From CAZKMM01 sp964592965 (GTDB lineage: Bacteria; RBG-13-61-14; DRUE01): a stretch of DNA of 7,653 bases. The number at the start of each line of letters is the position of its first letter. Positions within the stretch are counted from its first letter, which is position 1. The notes beneath the pieces were generated by a model that saw only the letters and a list, made by a program, of their open reading frames with translations, was not told where the DNA came from and ran no database searches. Location of the stretch: positions 1 through 7,653 of the forward strand of contig CAZQJX010000115.1 of NCBI GenBank assembly GCA_964592965.1, in the 5' to 3' direction. Positions 1 through 5,502 of the stretch are shown in pieces. The position numbers and the translations under genes were made by a program.

Positions 1-699
1 GGCAATCTCTTCAATGGTTTTTGGAAAAATCACCCAATCGCCTTTTTCTTTGAGCCGATTTTGGTTGTGGTCTGCGATTTTTTTAAGCTGGTCTGGGTCA
101 GTTAGGTCTGCTCCTTCTGGAATTTCCACTTTCACTGGCTCTGAAATCATAAAAATTCTTCCCATATCACATTCTGGCTCAATCAGGTGAGTTGTTGCCC
201 GCAGAAATTTTTCTCCTGCCTTAATCTGGTCAAGTACCGCATGTGCTCCAGTCCATTTTCTTGTGCCATTTTCCTCAACGGAAAGGTCAGCAGGATGAAC
301 ATTGACGCCAATAAAGGCATCAATCAAAGGCTTGGTGGCAAGGCTCATATATCCGCCATAAACCGCAACCTTTGCCTCAAAAACACTTAGCATTTTTACA
401 GTTAGCTGGTCAAATTCTTCTCTGAGCTTAAGGTCTGTGCGGGGAGCTCCTCGTTTTTTGTAAAAAGAGCTGATGTCGTGAACAATGACAGGTAGGTCAT
501 AGTCCTTGCCAATCTCCACTGCTCGGCTTTCCGCATTATCTGAAAAAATGCAAACCATCTGATATATGTATCTACCTTCCCTTTGCTTAAGCTCCTCCTG
601 ATACTCAAGAATTTTGCGAATGTTAGTGCCTGAACCGCTCATCAGCCCAACAATCCTCATCGTGCCCTGAGATGGGTCGTAAAGTGGTCTCAGTGCCAT
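1..699 (-). CDS. purN: Phosphoribosylglycinamide formyltransferase (PurN-like, divergent), 3' end outside window
   Basis: Probable GAR transformylase, which moves a formyl group from 10-formyltetrahydrofolate to glycinamide ribonucleotide in de novo purine synthesis (cytoplasmic). Seen: 233 codons open to the left edge with no stop. Residues 15-26 (RIVGLMSGSGTN) form the N-terminal nucleotide-binding loop. YGGYMSL (114-120) matches the LAGFMRI strand of classical PurN. NVHP (133-136) supplies the catalytic Asn and His, and the CDMG stretch with Asp178 corresponds to the third catalytic residue. The usual segment after NIHPSLLP is replaced by a different sequence (about 138-165), so this is a divergent branch. 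The start at 699 is chosen because GGAGGAG (704-710) lies just upstream. An inner ATG at 660 would give a more usual N-terminus but has a weaker site. The start overlaps the peptidase stop by 10 nt, implying translational coupling. Another formyltransferase-fold function is possible but less likely. Confidence 0.8.
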   Translation of the reverse strand, partial: MALRPLYDPSQGTMRIVGLMSGSGTNIRKILEYQEELKQREGRYIYQMVCIFSDNAESRAVEIGKDYDLPVIVHDISSFYKKRGAPRTDLKLREEFDQLTVKMLSVFEAKVAVYGGYMSLATKPLIDAFIGVNVHPADLSVEENGTRKWTGAHAVLDQIKAGEKFLRATTHLIEPECDMGRIFMISEPVKVEIPEGADLTDPDQLKKIADHNQNRLKEKGDWVIFPKTIEEIA

Positions 700-1571
700 A
701 GCTCTCCTCCATAGTATTGGTCTTCAAGTTCAAGGATTTTCTTTTTCAAAAGCGCTTCCCTGCGCTTTTTCAGATAAGCCAAGATAAAAAGAAGGCTCAC
801 CAAAAACCAAAGCGAGCCCGAGCTGAAAAGAGCAAAGATTAAGCCATAGTGGTATTTAAGCTCTTTAAGCCATTTTTTTACCAGCTCATCAAAAGGCAGA
901 CCAGAAAGCTTATACAGAGCTGTATAAAAATTTTTTCCTAAAGCGAGCTCATCAAGAAGGCGTTGAAATCCATCTTCTCCCAGCTCGTCCATAATAAATC
1001 CCACAAAGCTCATACTTTCCAGATAAGCAATTCGCGCCTGCGCTCCAGAAGAGGGGAAAGCGCTATCAAGTCTTTCAAAGGGCAGGTATTTTCCGCTTAA
1101 GCCAATGCTGGCAAGGGTGGTAAATCGCTCAAAGCCAAATTCTCCGCTGAAAATCATTGCCAGTCCTTCTTCAAACCATCTCGGCGCCACCCTGCCAGAA
1201 AGCCTTTTGCGAATAAAAAGATGAGCCAGCTCGTGCCGAAATATTTTAGCAAAATCTGCTATTGATGTGCGCGCAAGCGGTTGCAGATAAATAATATTGT
1301 GCTCTGGGTCTGCTGTTGCCACTGCCCATTCAGGGACAGCTCCAAGTTGAATGTGTTCAAACTCCTGCTCGCTTTGGCTTATAACAATGCCAATGGTCTG
1401 AGAAAACTTAAATCCAAGCTCACTTTCAAGGAGCTTTTTTGCACTGGGTGCCTGGCGGGATATTATTTGAGCAAACCTCTTCATTGAAGGCTGATAGTAA
1501 ATCTCTATTCCTTCCTGTGATATTTTCAGCCAGCTCAAAAGGATAATTAAGGAAAATAACTTTATGCTCAT
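690..1571 (-). CDS. Membrane-anchored peptidase-MA-like zinc metallopeptidase (HELAH)
   Basis: Predicted extracytoplasmic zinc peptidase of the gluzincin / peptidase-MA-like type; its substrate is unknown. Seen, numbering from the ATG at 1571 (293 residues): a hydrophobic signal peptide or anchor (about 4-15), HELAH (113-117, two zinc-binding His and the catalytic Glu), and RWFEEGLA (131-138), where Glu135 is the expected third zinc ligand. A single hydrophobic segment follows at about 243-265, then a strongly basic tail (KKRREALLKKK). By the positive-inside rule the catalytic domain lies outside the membrane and the tail in the cytoplasm. A GTG at 1616 would add 15 residues. I prefer 1571 because it puts the basic-hydrophobic signal at the very N-terminus and leaves room for a promoter (TATAAT at 1590-1595), although neither start has a strong ribosome site. 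The stop overlaps purN. The zinc-peptidase call is firm; the biological role is not. Confidence 0.8.
   Translation of the reverse strand: MSIKLFSLIILLSWLKISQEGIEIYYQPSMKRFAQIISRQAPSAKKLLESELGFKFSQTIGIVISQSEQEFEHIQLGAVPEWAVATADPEHNIIYLQPLARTSIADFAKIFRHELAHLFIRKRLSGRVAPRWFEEGLAMIFSGEFGFERFTTLASIGLSGKYLPFERLDSAFPSSGAQARIAYLESMSFVGFIMDELGEDGFQRLLDELALGKNFYTALYKLSGLPFDELVKKWLKELKYHYGLIFALFSSGSLWFLVSLLFILAYLKKRREALLKKKILELEDQYYGGELWH
704..710 (-). promoter_or_regulatory. Shine-Dalgarno site deciding the purN start
   Basis: On the minus strand GGAGGAG lies inside the last codons of the peptidase gene, 4 nt before the ATG at 699 (6 nt counted from the GGAGG core). It favours the long PurN start, with a 13-residue extension, over the inner ATG at 660. 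Confidence 0.7.
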
Positions 1572-1591
1572 CTGGCTGATTTTAGCCAGAT
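1570..1591. promoter_or_regulatory. Perfect 8-bp inverted repeat, candidate operator in the divergent promoter region
   Basis: ATCTGGCT and AGCCAGAT are exact reverse complements separated by 6 nt. The repeat overlaps the last two bases of a minus-strand TATAAT, covers the transcription start that this -10 would predict, and touches the preferred ATG of the peptidase gene. That arrangement is typical of a repressor site. No regulator gene lies in the window. If the GTG at 1616 is the true start, the repeat is coding DNA. Confidence 0.35.
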
Positions 1592-1595
1592 TATA
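1590..1595 (-). promoter_or_regulatory. Candidate -10 element (TATAAT) for the peptidase-purN transcript
   Basis: A perfect TATAAT on the minus strand, 18 nt upstream of the preferred ATG at 1571. The hexamer 17 nt further upstream (ATGTGA) matches TTGACA at only three positions, so the promoter is weak, activator-dependent or spurious. It would give a very short 5' leader. Confidence 0.3.
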
Positions 1596-1638
1596 ACCTA
1601 CTGACAAGTTGTTCACATCTTAGAGGTATGTTAAATTT

Positions 1639-2610
1639 ATGCTCAAGATGAAAGACATTTATGTGCTGGGAATTGATATTGGTGCAAGCCATTGCTCCTT
1701 GGCGCTGGTATCAGCTGAGGGTAAAATATTTTTCCCAGAATTGATTGAATCTAAAAGCGAAGAAGCTTTTTTGCTCGACCGTCTTGTTCTTGCTTCTCGC
1801 AAAATCCTTGAAAAGGCAAAACAAGAGCGAAAAAAGGTGGTGGGGATAGGTATTGGCTCTCCTGGTATTGTGGACTCTGAAAAAGGAATTGTGGTGGTTG
1901 CTGGGAATTTACCTGAGCTTTTTGGTGCACCTTTACGCCAGATTTTTCAGCAGGAATTTGGGCTTGAGGTGCAGGTTGAAAATGATGTTAATGCCCTTGC
2001 TTTGGGAGAAATGGTTTTTGGTGTTGCCAAAGGGCAGAAAAATTTTGTTGTTTTTGCCCTGGGAACGGATTTAGGTGGTGGGATTGTAATTGACGGCAGG
2101 CTTTTAAGAGGTGCGCATTTTATTGCCAGCGAGTTCGGGCATCTCACCCTTGACCTTGAAGGTGAGCGGTGCATTTGCGGTGGCTATGGTTGTGCTCGGC
2201 AGTGGGCAAGTGGAGGGGGTCTGGCAGAAAGGGCAAGAGAGGAGCTTCCTGGAGAGTCGCTTGTGCTCAAGCTGGCTGGGGGCGAGCGTGAGAAAATCAC
2301 TGCCCGCGAAGTTTTTCAGGCTTGGAAAAAAGGAGATATTTATGCAGAAAGGCTAATTGAAAACTTTGGCAAGCATCTCGGCGCTCTCATCGCTAATGTT
2401 ATGAAGGTTTTAGACCCAGAGATGGTGGTTTTGGCTGGAGAGGTGTGCAGAACAGAGCCAGAGATTCTTAATCTGGTGGTGCGCTGGACAAGGCACTATT
2501 ATTTTCCCATTCCCAGCCTGCCGGAGTTTCGGCTCAGTCAATTTTCCAAACAACAGGCAGTCTTAGGTCCTGTAGCTGGTTTTTTGGTAGAAAAGGGATT
2601 TTTAAAATGA
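1639..2610 (+). CDS. ROK-family sugar kinase, probable N-acetylglucosamine kinase or glucokinase
   Basis: ROK-family kinase that phosphorylates a hexose at C6 with ATP. The downstream nagA and nagB suggest that N-acetylglucosamine is the substrate (inference). Seen in the 323 residues: phosphate-1 loop LGIDIGAS (10-17); GIGIGSPGIVD (69-79); ENDVNA with catalytic Asp116; the GTDLGGG loop (142-148); SEFGH (164-168), with Glu165 for sugar binding and His168 as zinc ligand; and CICGGYGC, where Cys178, Cys180 and Cys185 complete the ROK zinc site, followed by ASGGGL. There is no N-terminal helix-turn-helix, so this is a kinase rather than a NagC-like repressor. The middle residue of the usual GTG-x-GGG loop is Asp144 rather than Gly. 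The start at 1639 follows AGAGG (1622-1626) at a rather long spacing; ATG 1648 is an alternative. The gene overlaps nagA by 4 nt. Glucose or N-acetylmannosamine cannot be excluded as substrate. Confidence 0.88.
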   Translation: MLKMKDIYVLGIDIGASHCSLALVSAEGKIFFPELIESKSEEAFLLDRLVLASRKILEKAKQERKKVVGIGIGSPGIVDSEKGIVVVAGNLPELFGAPLRQIFQQEFGLEVQVENDVNALALGEMVFGVAKGQKNFVVFALGTDLGGGIVIDGRLLRGAHFIASEFGHLTLDLEGERCICGGYGCARQWASGGGLAERAREELPGESLVLKLAGGEREKITAREVFQAWKKGDIYAERLIENFGKHLGALIANVMKVLDPEMVVLAGEVCRTEPEILNLVVRWTRHYYFPIPSLPEFRLSQFSKQQAVLGPVAGFLVEKGFLK

Positions 2611-3740
2611 GCTTGCTTATAAAAAATGCAAGATTGGTTTTAAAAGATAAAGTTGCACAGGGTAATCTTTTGATTAAAAACAACCTGATTGCTCAGGTGG
2701 ATTTTTCTGGGACAGATTTGATGGGAAAAAATTTAGATTCCGAATGGAAAGAGCTGGAGGCAACTGGACTGTATCTTCTTCCCGGGCTTATTGACATTCA
2801 TTATCACGGGCTATTTATTTTCCCTTCGCCTGAGCGGATTGAAAAAGACCTTTTAAGAATGGCAGATATGCTTTTGAAAAGAGGGGTGCTTGGATTTCTA
2901 GCTTGCTTTCCTGCCTGTGAGGTTGAGCTTCTTTGTGATTGCCTTAATTCCTTAAAAGAGGCGCAAGGAAAACTTCCAAAAATCAGCTCCCGACTTTTAG
3001 GAGTTTATTTGGAAGGACCTTTTTTGAGCAAATCTGCCAAAGGTGCTCAGCCTGAGCAGGCTATTTTGGACTATGACCCGCAGGAAGCAGTGCTGGATAA
3101 GATTTTAAGCGCGGGCAGTGGGCTTATTAAAGTAATGACCATAGCTCCAGAAAAGCCCTATGCAAAGGAGCTGGTGGAGGTTTTGCTTGAGCACAACATC
3201 AAGCCTGCGCTCGGGCATACAAAAGCGAGCTATGAGATTGCGCTAAAATTTTGTGATTTGGGCGCCTGCCATCTCACCCATCTTTTCAATGCAATGAGCG
3301 GAATTCATCACCGCACTCCAGGAGTTGCCCTTGCAGGTCTGATTGATGAGCGATTTACCAAAGAGGTTATTGTTGATGGGTATCATCTTCATCCTGCGGT
3401 GGTAAGGCTTATTTGGAGATTATCGCCCATAGACAGATTTATTCTTATTACTGATTTTGTTGGAGATGAGGAGCCTTTTGATGAAAAACCGCCAATGATT
3501 AATGAGCATACTCTTGCAGGAAGCAGGCTCAGGCTTATAAGGGCGATAAAGAATTTAATGAGATTTGTAGGTGCAGAGCTTAATGAAGCAGTTGCCTGCG
3601 CCAGTGCCAATCCTGCTAGGTTTCTCGGAGAGGAGAGCAGGGGAGAGATAGAGAAAGGCTTTCAGGCAGAGCTTGTTCTAGCAGATGAAAATTTGGAAGT
3701 GAAAAAAATAATAATAGGTGAAGAAGTGGTGGAGGTTTAG
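2607..3740 (+). CDS. nagA: N-acetylglucosamine-6-phosphate deacetylase
   Basis: Removes acetate from GlcNAc-6-phosphate to give glucosamine-6-phosphate, the second step of the cassette (cytoplasmic, metal-dependent amidohydrolase). Seen in the 377 residues: PGLIDIHYHG (59-68) with metal-site His65 and His67; LEGPFL with Glu136; GHTKA with His204; THLFNAM with His225; DGYHLHP (257-263); ITDFVG with catalytic Asp283; TLAGS (302-306); and the C-terminal NPARFLG (335-341). The segment from Asp283 to AGS is about 13 residues shorter than in E. coli NagA and lacks the usual glycine-rich hairpin. All metal and catalytic positions remain, so activity is expected. The ATG overlaps the kinase stop (ATGA), with AAAGGGA upstream (2592-2598) as ribosome site. 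The nagB start follows after 2 nt, so the three genes form one operon. Confidence 0.93.
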   Translation: MSLLIKNARLVLKDKVAQGNLLIKNNLIAQVDFSGTDLMGKNLDSEWKELEATGLYLLPGLIDIHYHGLFIFPSPERIEKDLLRMADMLLKRGVLGFLACFPACEVELLCDCLNSLKEAQGKLPKISSRLLGVYLEGPFLSKSAKGAQPEQAILDYDPQEAVLDKILSAGSGLIKVMTIAPEKPYAKELVEVLLEHNIKPALGHTKASYEIALKFCDLGACHLTHLFNAMSGIHHRTPGVALAGLIDERFTKEVIVDGYHLHPAVVRLIWRLSPIDRFILITDFVGDEEPFDEKPPMINEHTLAGSRLRLIRAIKNLMRFVGAELNEAVACASANPARFLGEESRGEIEKGFQAELVLADENLEVKKIIIGEEVVEV

Positions 3741-3742
3741 AG

Positions 3743-4504
3743 ATGTTCACGCTTTATCTTTATCCTTCTGCTCTTAAAGCTGAAGAAGCTTGCGCAAAGC
3801 TGATTGCAGAGCAAGTTAAGAAAAAACCTAATTCTGTTCTTGGCTTGGCAACAGGTGAAACAATGATTGGTGTGTATGAGTATCTTTGTAAATGGGAACA
3901 GGAAGGAAAGGTGGATTTTAGCCAAACAGTGACATTTAATCTTGACGAATATCTGGGCTTGGCTCCCAATCATCCTGATAGCTTTTATGCTTATATGCAA
4001 AGGCATTTTTTTTCTAGGCTCAGGCATAAGCCCAAAGCAAGTTATATTTTAAATGGAATTGCTCCAGACCCAGAAAAAGAGTGCGAGCGCTTTGAAGAAG
4101 AAATTAAAAAGCATGGCGGAATAGACCTTCAACTTCTCGGTCTGGGAAGAAACGCTCATATTGGCTTTAATGAGCCGGGTTCAGATTTTTCCTCCCGCAC
4201 CAGAGTTGTAAATCTTACTGAAGATACAAGAAAGGCAAATCTTAAAGATTTGATTGAGCTAAAAGAAGTTCCTGAAAAAGCCCTGACAATGGGTATAAAA
4301 ACTATTTTGGAAGCAAGATTTTTGCTTTTACTTGCAACAGGGGAGAATAAGGCAAAGGCACTTTTTAAGTCGCTTACTGGTCCGGTATCTATAAAAATAC
4401 CCGGCTCAGCTTTGCTTCTTCATCCTCGTGTGGTGGTTATTGCTGACCTTGAAGCTGGAAAATTGCTCAAAGAGAATCTGCCAGTGGTTTACAAAAGGTC
4501 ATAA
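3743..4504 (+). CDS. nagB: Glucosamine-6-phosphate deaminase
   Basis: Converts glucosamine-6-phosphate to fructose-6-phosphate and ammonia, sending amino-sugar carbon into glycolysis (cytoplasmic). Seen in the 253 residues: LGLATGETMIGVYEYL (33-48) phosphate-binding loop; TFNLDEYLGL (64-73) with catalytic Asp68; GLGRNAHIGFNEPGS (133-147) with ring-opening His139 and Glu144; SRTR (151-154); TMGIKTILEA (182-191); and ATGENKA (198-204). Asn137 stands where E. coli has Asp141, as in short Bacillus-type NagB, and the length suits that non-allosteric class. Two usually conserved glycines are replaced (Ala138, Lys185). GGAGG at 3731-3735 lies 7 nt before the ATG. The last 6 bp overlap the convergent sigma-factor gene, so no separate terminator space exists. 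Confidence 0.93.
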   Translation: MFTLYLYPSALKAEEACAKLIAEQVKKKPNSVLGLATGETMIGVYEYLCKWEQEGKVDFSQTVTFNLDEYLGLAPNHPDSFYAYMQRHFFSRLRHKPKASYILNGIAPDPEKECERFEEEIKKHGGIDLQLLGLGRNAHIGFNEPGSDFSSRTRVVNLTEDTRKANLKDLIELKEVPEKALTMGIKTILEARFLLLLATGENKAKALFKSLTGPVSIKIPGSALLLHPRVVVIADLEAGKLLKENLPVVYKRS

Positions 4505-5113
4505 TGCGAGTTGTTCTAAAGTTTTCATTTTTTGCCGTAAGAATTTTCTGGAGCGGTGAAGTCTGCTTTTTAAGGCGCTGATACCAATACCAAGCTCTTG
4601 CATAAGCTCTTTTTCGCTTAATCCTATAAATGTTCGCAGGTAAAAAGCCTGCCAGCGAGCTTTTCCCATTTCTTCACCGGTTTTTTCTATTTTTTCCCAC
4701 AGCTCTTTTAAAAACACTTCTTCAAGCGGGGAGCGGGTGCATTTGCACAGTCTTGCCCAATCTCCTAAATTTGCCTGAACAGATGCAGGAAGGTCTCTTT
4801 CTATTTGTAGGATTTCATCTTCAAAGCTTAGATGATTCTGGCGCTTGTTCTTTCTGAGCTTCATCAATGAGGCATTAACTGTGATTCTGTAGAGCCAAGT
4901 CTGAATGCTTGCTTCTTCACGAAATTCATCAACCCGCTCTAAAAGAGTGATGAATACATCTTGAACCACCTCTTCTGCATCCATCGGGTTTTTTAAAAAG
5001 CGCATTGCTAGCCGGAATAAATAATCATAATAGGCTTGGTAAAAAGCAGTAAAAGCCTTCTCATCTCTGGCTTTTAAAAGCTCAACCAATGTTGGAGTTT
5101 CTTTTTTCTGCAT
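4499..5113 (-). CDS. ECF-type RNA polymerase sigma factor (sigma-70 family)
   Basis: Group 4 (ECF) sigma factor that would direct RNA polymerase to a small regulon; its signal and targets are unknown. Seen in the 204 residues: the sigma-2 domain at about 15-92, including LFRLAMRFLKNPMDAEEVVQDVF (the 2.1/2.2 helices) and TWLYRITVNASLMKLRK (72-88). A linker of about 95-128 contains the unusual Cys123-Lys-Cys125. The sigma-4 domain (about 130-197) has a helix-turn-helix in SEKELMQELGIGISALKSRLHRSR. The ATG at 5113 is chosen because AAAGGAG (5120-5126) lies 6 nt upstream; an open frame continues to 5233, but that extension is lysine- and aromatic-rich and unlike ECF N-termini. No anti-sigma gene is adjacent: nagB lies downstream in the opposite direction and purF lies upstream. 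A GG-N10-GC promoter candidate precedes it. Confidence 0.9.
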   Translation of the reverse strand: MQKKETPTLVELLKARDEKAFTAFYQAYYDYLFRLAMRFLKNPMDAEEVVQDVFITLLERVDEFREEASIQTWLYRITVNASLMKLRKNKRQNHLSFEDEILQIERDLPASVQANLGDWARLCKCTRSPLEEVFLKELWEKIEKTGEEMGKARWQAFYLRTFIGLSEKELMQELGIGISALKSRLHRSRKFLRQKMKTLEQLAL

Positions 5114-5119
5114 CGCCCA

Positions 5120-5126
5120 CTCCTTT
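5120..5126 (-). promoter_or_regulatory. Shine-Dalgarno site deciding the sigma-factor start
   Basis: AAAGGAG on the minus strand, 6 nt before the ATG at 5113. It supports the 204-residue form over the longer open frame that begins at 5233. Confidence 0.75.
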
Positions 5127-5165
5127 GGTTTAAATGTTTGAGTTTTAATTTCTGAAATTCTATGG

Positions 5166-5181
5166 GCAAGACTTATGCCAA
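5166..5181 (-). promoter_or_regulatory. Candidate sigma-54 (-24/-12) promoter for the ECF sigma gene
   Basis: The minus strand reads TTGGCATAAGTCTTGC. This has GG and GC exactly 10 nt apart and perfect TTGGCA and TTGC blocks, as in the sigma-54 consensus. Transcription would begin near 5155, about 40 nt before the ATG at 5113, a natural leader length with the ribosome site in between. No rpoN gene or enhancer-binding protein is visible in the window. A chance match cannot be excluded. Confidence 0.42.
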
Positions 5182-5274
5182 GAAAAAAGTTTCTAGCATA
5201 ATAAGGTTTGAAGAAAAATTCTTTATTTTTCAATGGGTTATAGCAAAGAGATTTTTAAGGGAGTTGGAGGGGAA

Positions 5275-5430
5275 TTAAAAGGGAGTAAAAAATCCACAGG
5301 TAGCTGTGTCAAAAAAATCGCTGTTGACTAAAAACTTAAACAATTTCTTTGCAGGCTGATTTGCTTTTGGGGTTTGTAGCAGGGATTGAGTAGGTTTAAA
5401 AGCTTGGATTAAATCTTTTCTACTTTTCAT
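5275..5430 (-). CDS. Possible small protein of 51 residues, unknown function
   Basis: I do not recognise this product. The frame opens with ATG at 5430, four codons after an in-frame TGA, and stays open for 51 codons to TAA (5275-5277). It starts MKSRKDLIQAF and ends TATCGFFTPF. The peptide has seven Lys, all within the first 32 residues, eight Phe mostly in the C-terminal half, and one Cys (residue 45), with no signal peptide or membrane segment. The ribosome site is weak (GAG 8 nt upstream of the ATG). It lies between purF and the sigma gene on the same strand. A frame of this length can arise by chance in an AT-rich spacer, and a terminator-like hairpin falls in its last third, so it may be non-coding. 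Confidence 0.3.
   Translation of the reverse strand: MKSRKDLIQAFKPTQSLLQTPKANQPAKKLFKFLVNSDFFDTATCGFFTPF
5287..5308 (-). terminator. Weak terminator-like hairpin downstream of purF
   Basis: On the minus strand CACAG-CTAC-CTGTG is followed by GA and six T residues (5287-5292). The stem is only 5 bp, so termination would be weak. It lies about 195 nt after the purF stop and inside the possible 51-codon ORF; one of the two readings is probably wrong. Confidence 0.25.
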
Positions 5431-5460
5431 TTGAAAATCTCAAGATGCGAAATTGTTTAA
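5336..5460. repeat. 12-bp perfect inverted repeat pair flanking a 101-nt interior
   Basis: TTAAACAATTTC (5336-5347) and GAAATTGTTTAA (5449-5460) are exact reverse complements. No flanking target-site duplication is visible and similarity does not extend beyond the 12 bp. The pair could be ends of a tiny non-autonomous element, paired regulatory sites, or chance in AT-rich DNA. Confidence 0.4.
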
Positions 5461-5502
5461 AGATTAGCTTTTAGGTTTAGTTTTTCTTCAGAAGCGCTGG
5501 TA

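Larger units (their letters stand above)
5114..5502. other. 389-nt spacer between purF and the ECF sigma gene
   Basis: AT-rich spacer, unusual in this tightly packed window. From the purF side it holds about 70 nt with nothing recognised, a 51-codon minus-strand ORF (5275-5430) containing a weak hairpin with a T tract, a 12-bp inverted repeat pair (5336-5347 and 5449-5460), a strand-asymmetric G-rich stretch on the plus strand (5259-5285), and then the sigma-gene promoter candidate and leader. No tRNA, riboswitch or transposase remnant was recognised. Confidence 0.8.

Noticed and set aside
1602..1617. TGACA-N6-TCACA, resembling a CRP/FNR-type site in the divergent region
   Set aside because: Only one half-site is perfect, the other matches 3 of 5, and no Crp-family gene is in view.
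4006..4013. Eight-T run in nagB as a frameshift or slippage site
   Set aside because: The frame is intact and NagB motifs continue on both sides, so it is an ordinary coding run.
4584..4615. Hairpin followed by T residues inside the sigma gene as a nagB terminator
   Set aside because: The AGCT stem is only 4 bp and has a large loop; not stable.
5114..5233. 40-residue N-terminal extension of the ECF sigma factor
   Set aside because: The inner ATG has a much better ribosome site, the extension does not resemble sigma factors, and it contains the promoter candidate.
5259..5285. G-rich tract as a possible G-quadruplex
   Set aside because: Only three runs of three or more G, with long AT-rich loops; insufficient for a confident call.
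5233..5331. 32-codon plus-strand ORF, Gly/Lys/Ser-rich, in the purF-sigma spacer
   Set aside because: No ribosome site. Its composition follows from the purine-rich strand, and it overlaps the longer minus-strand frame.
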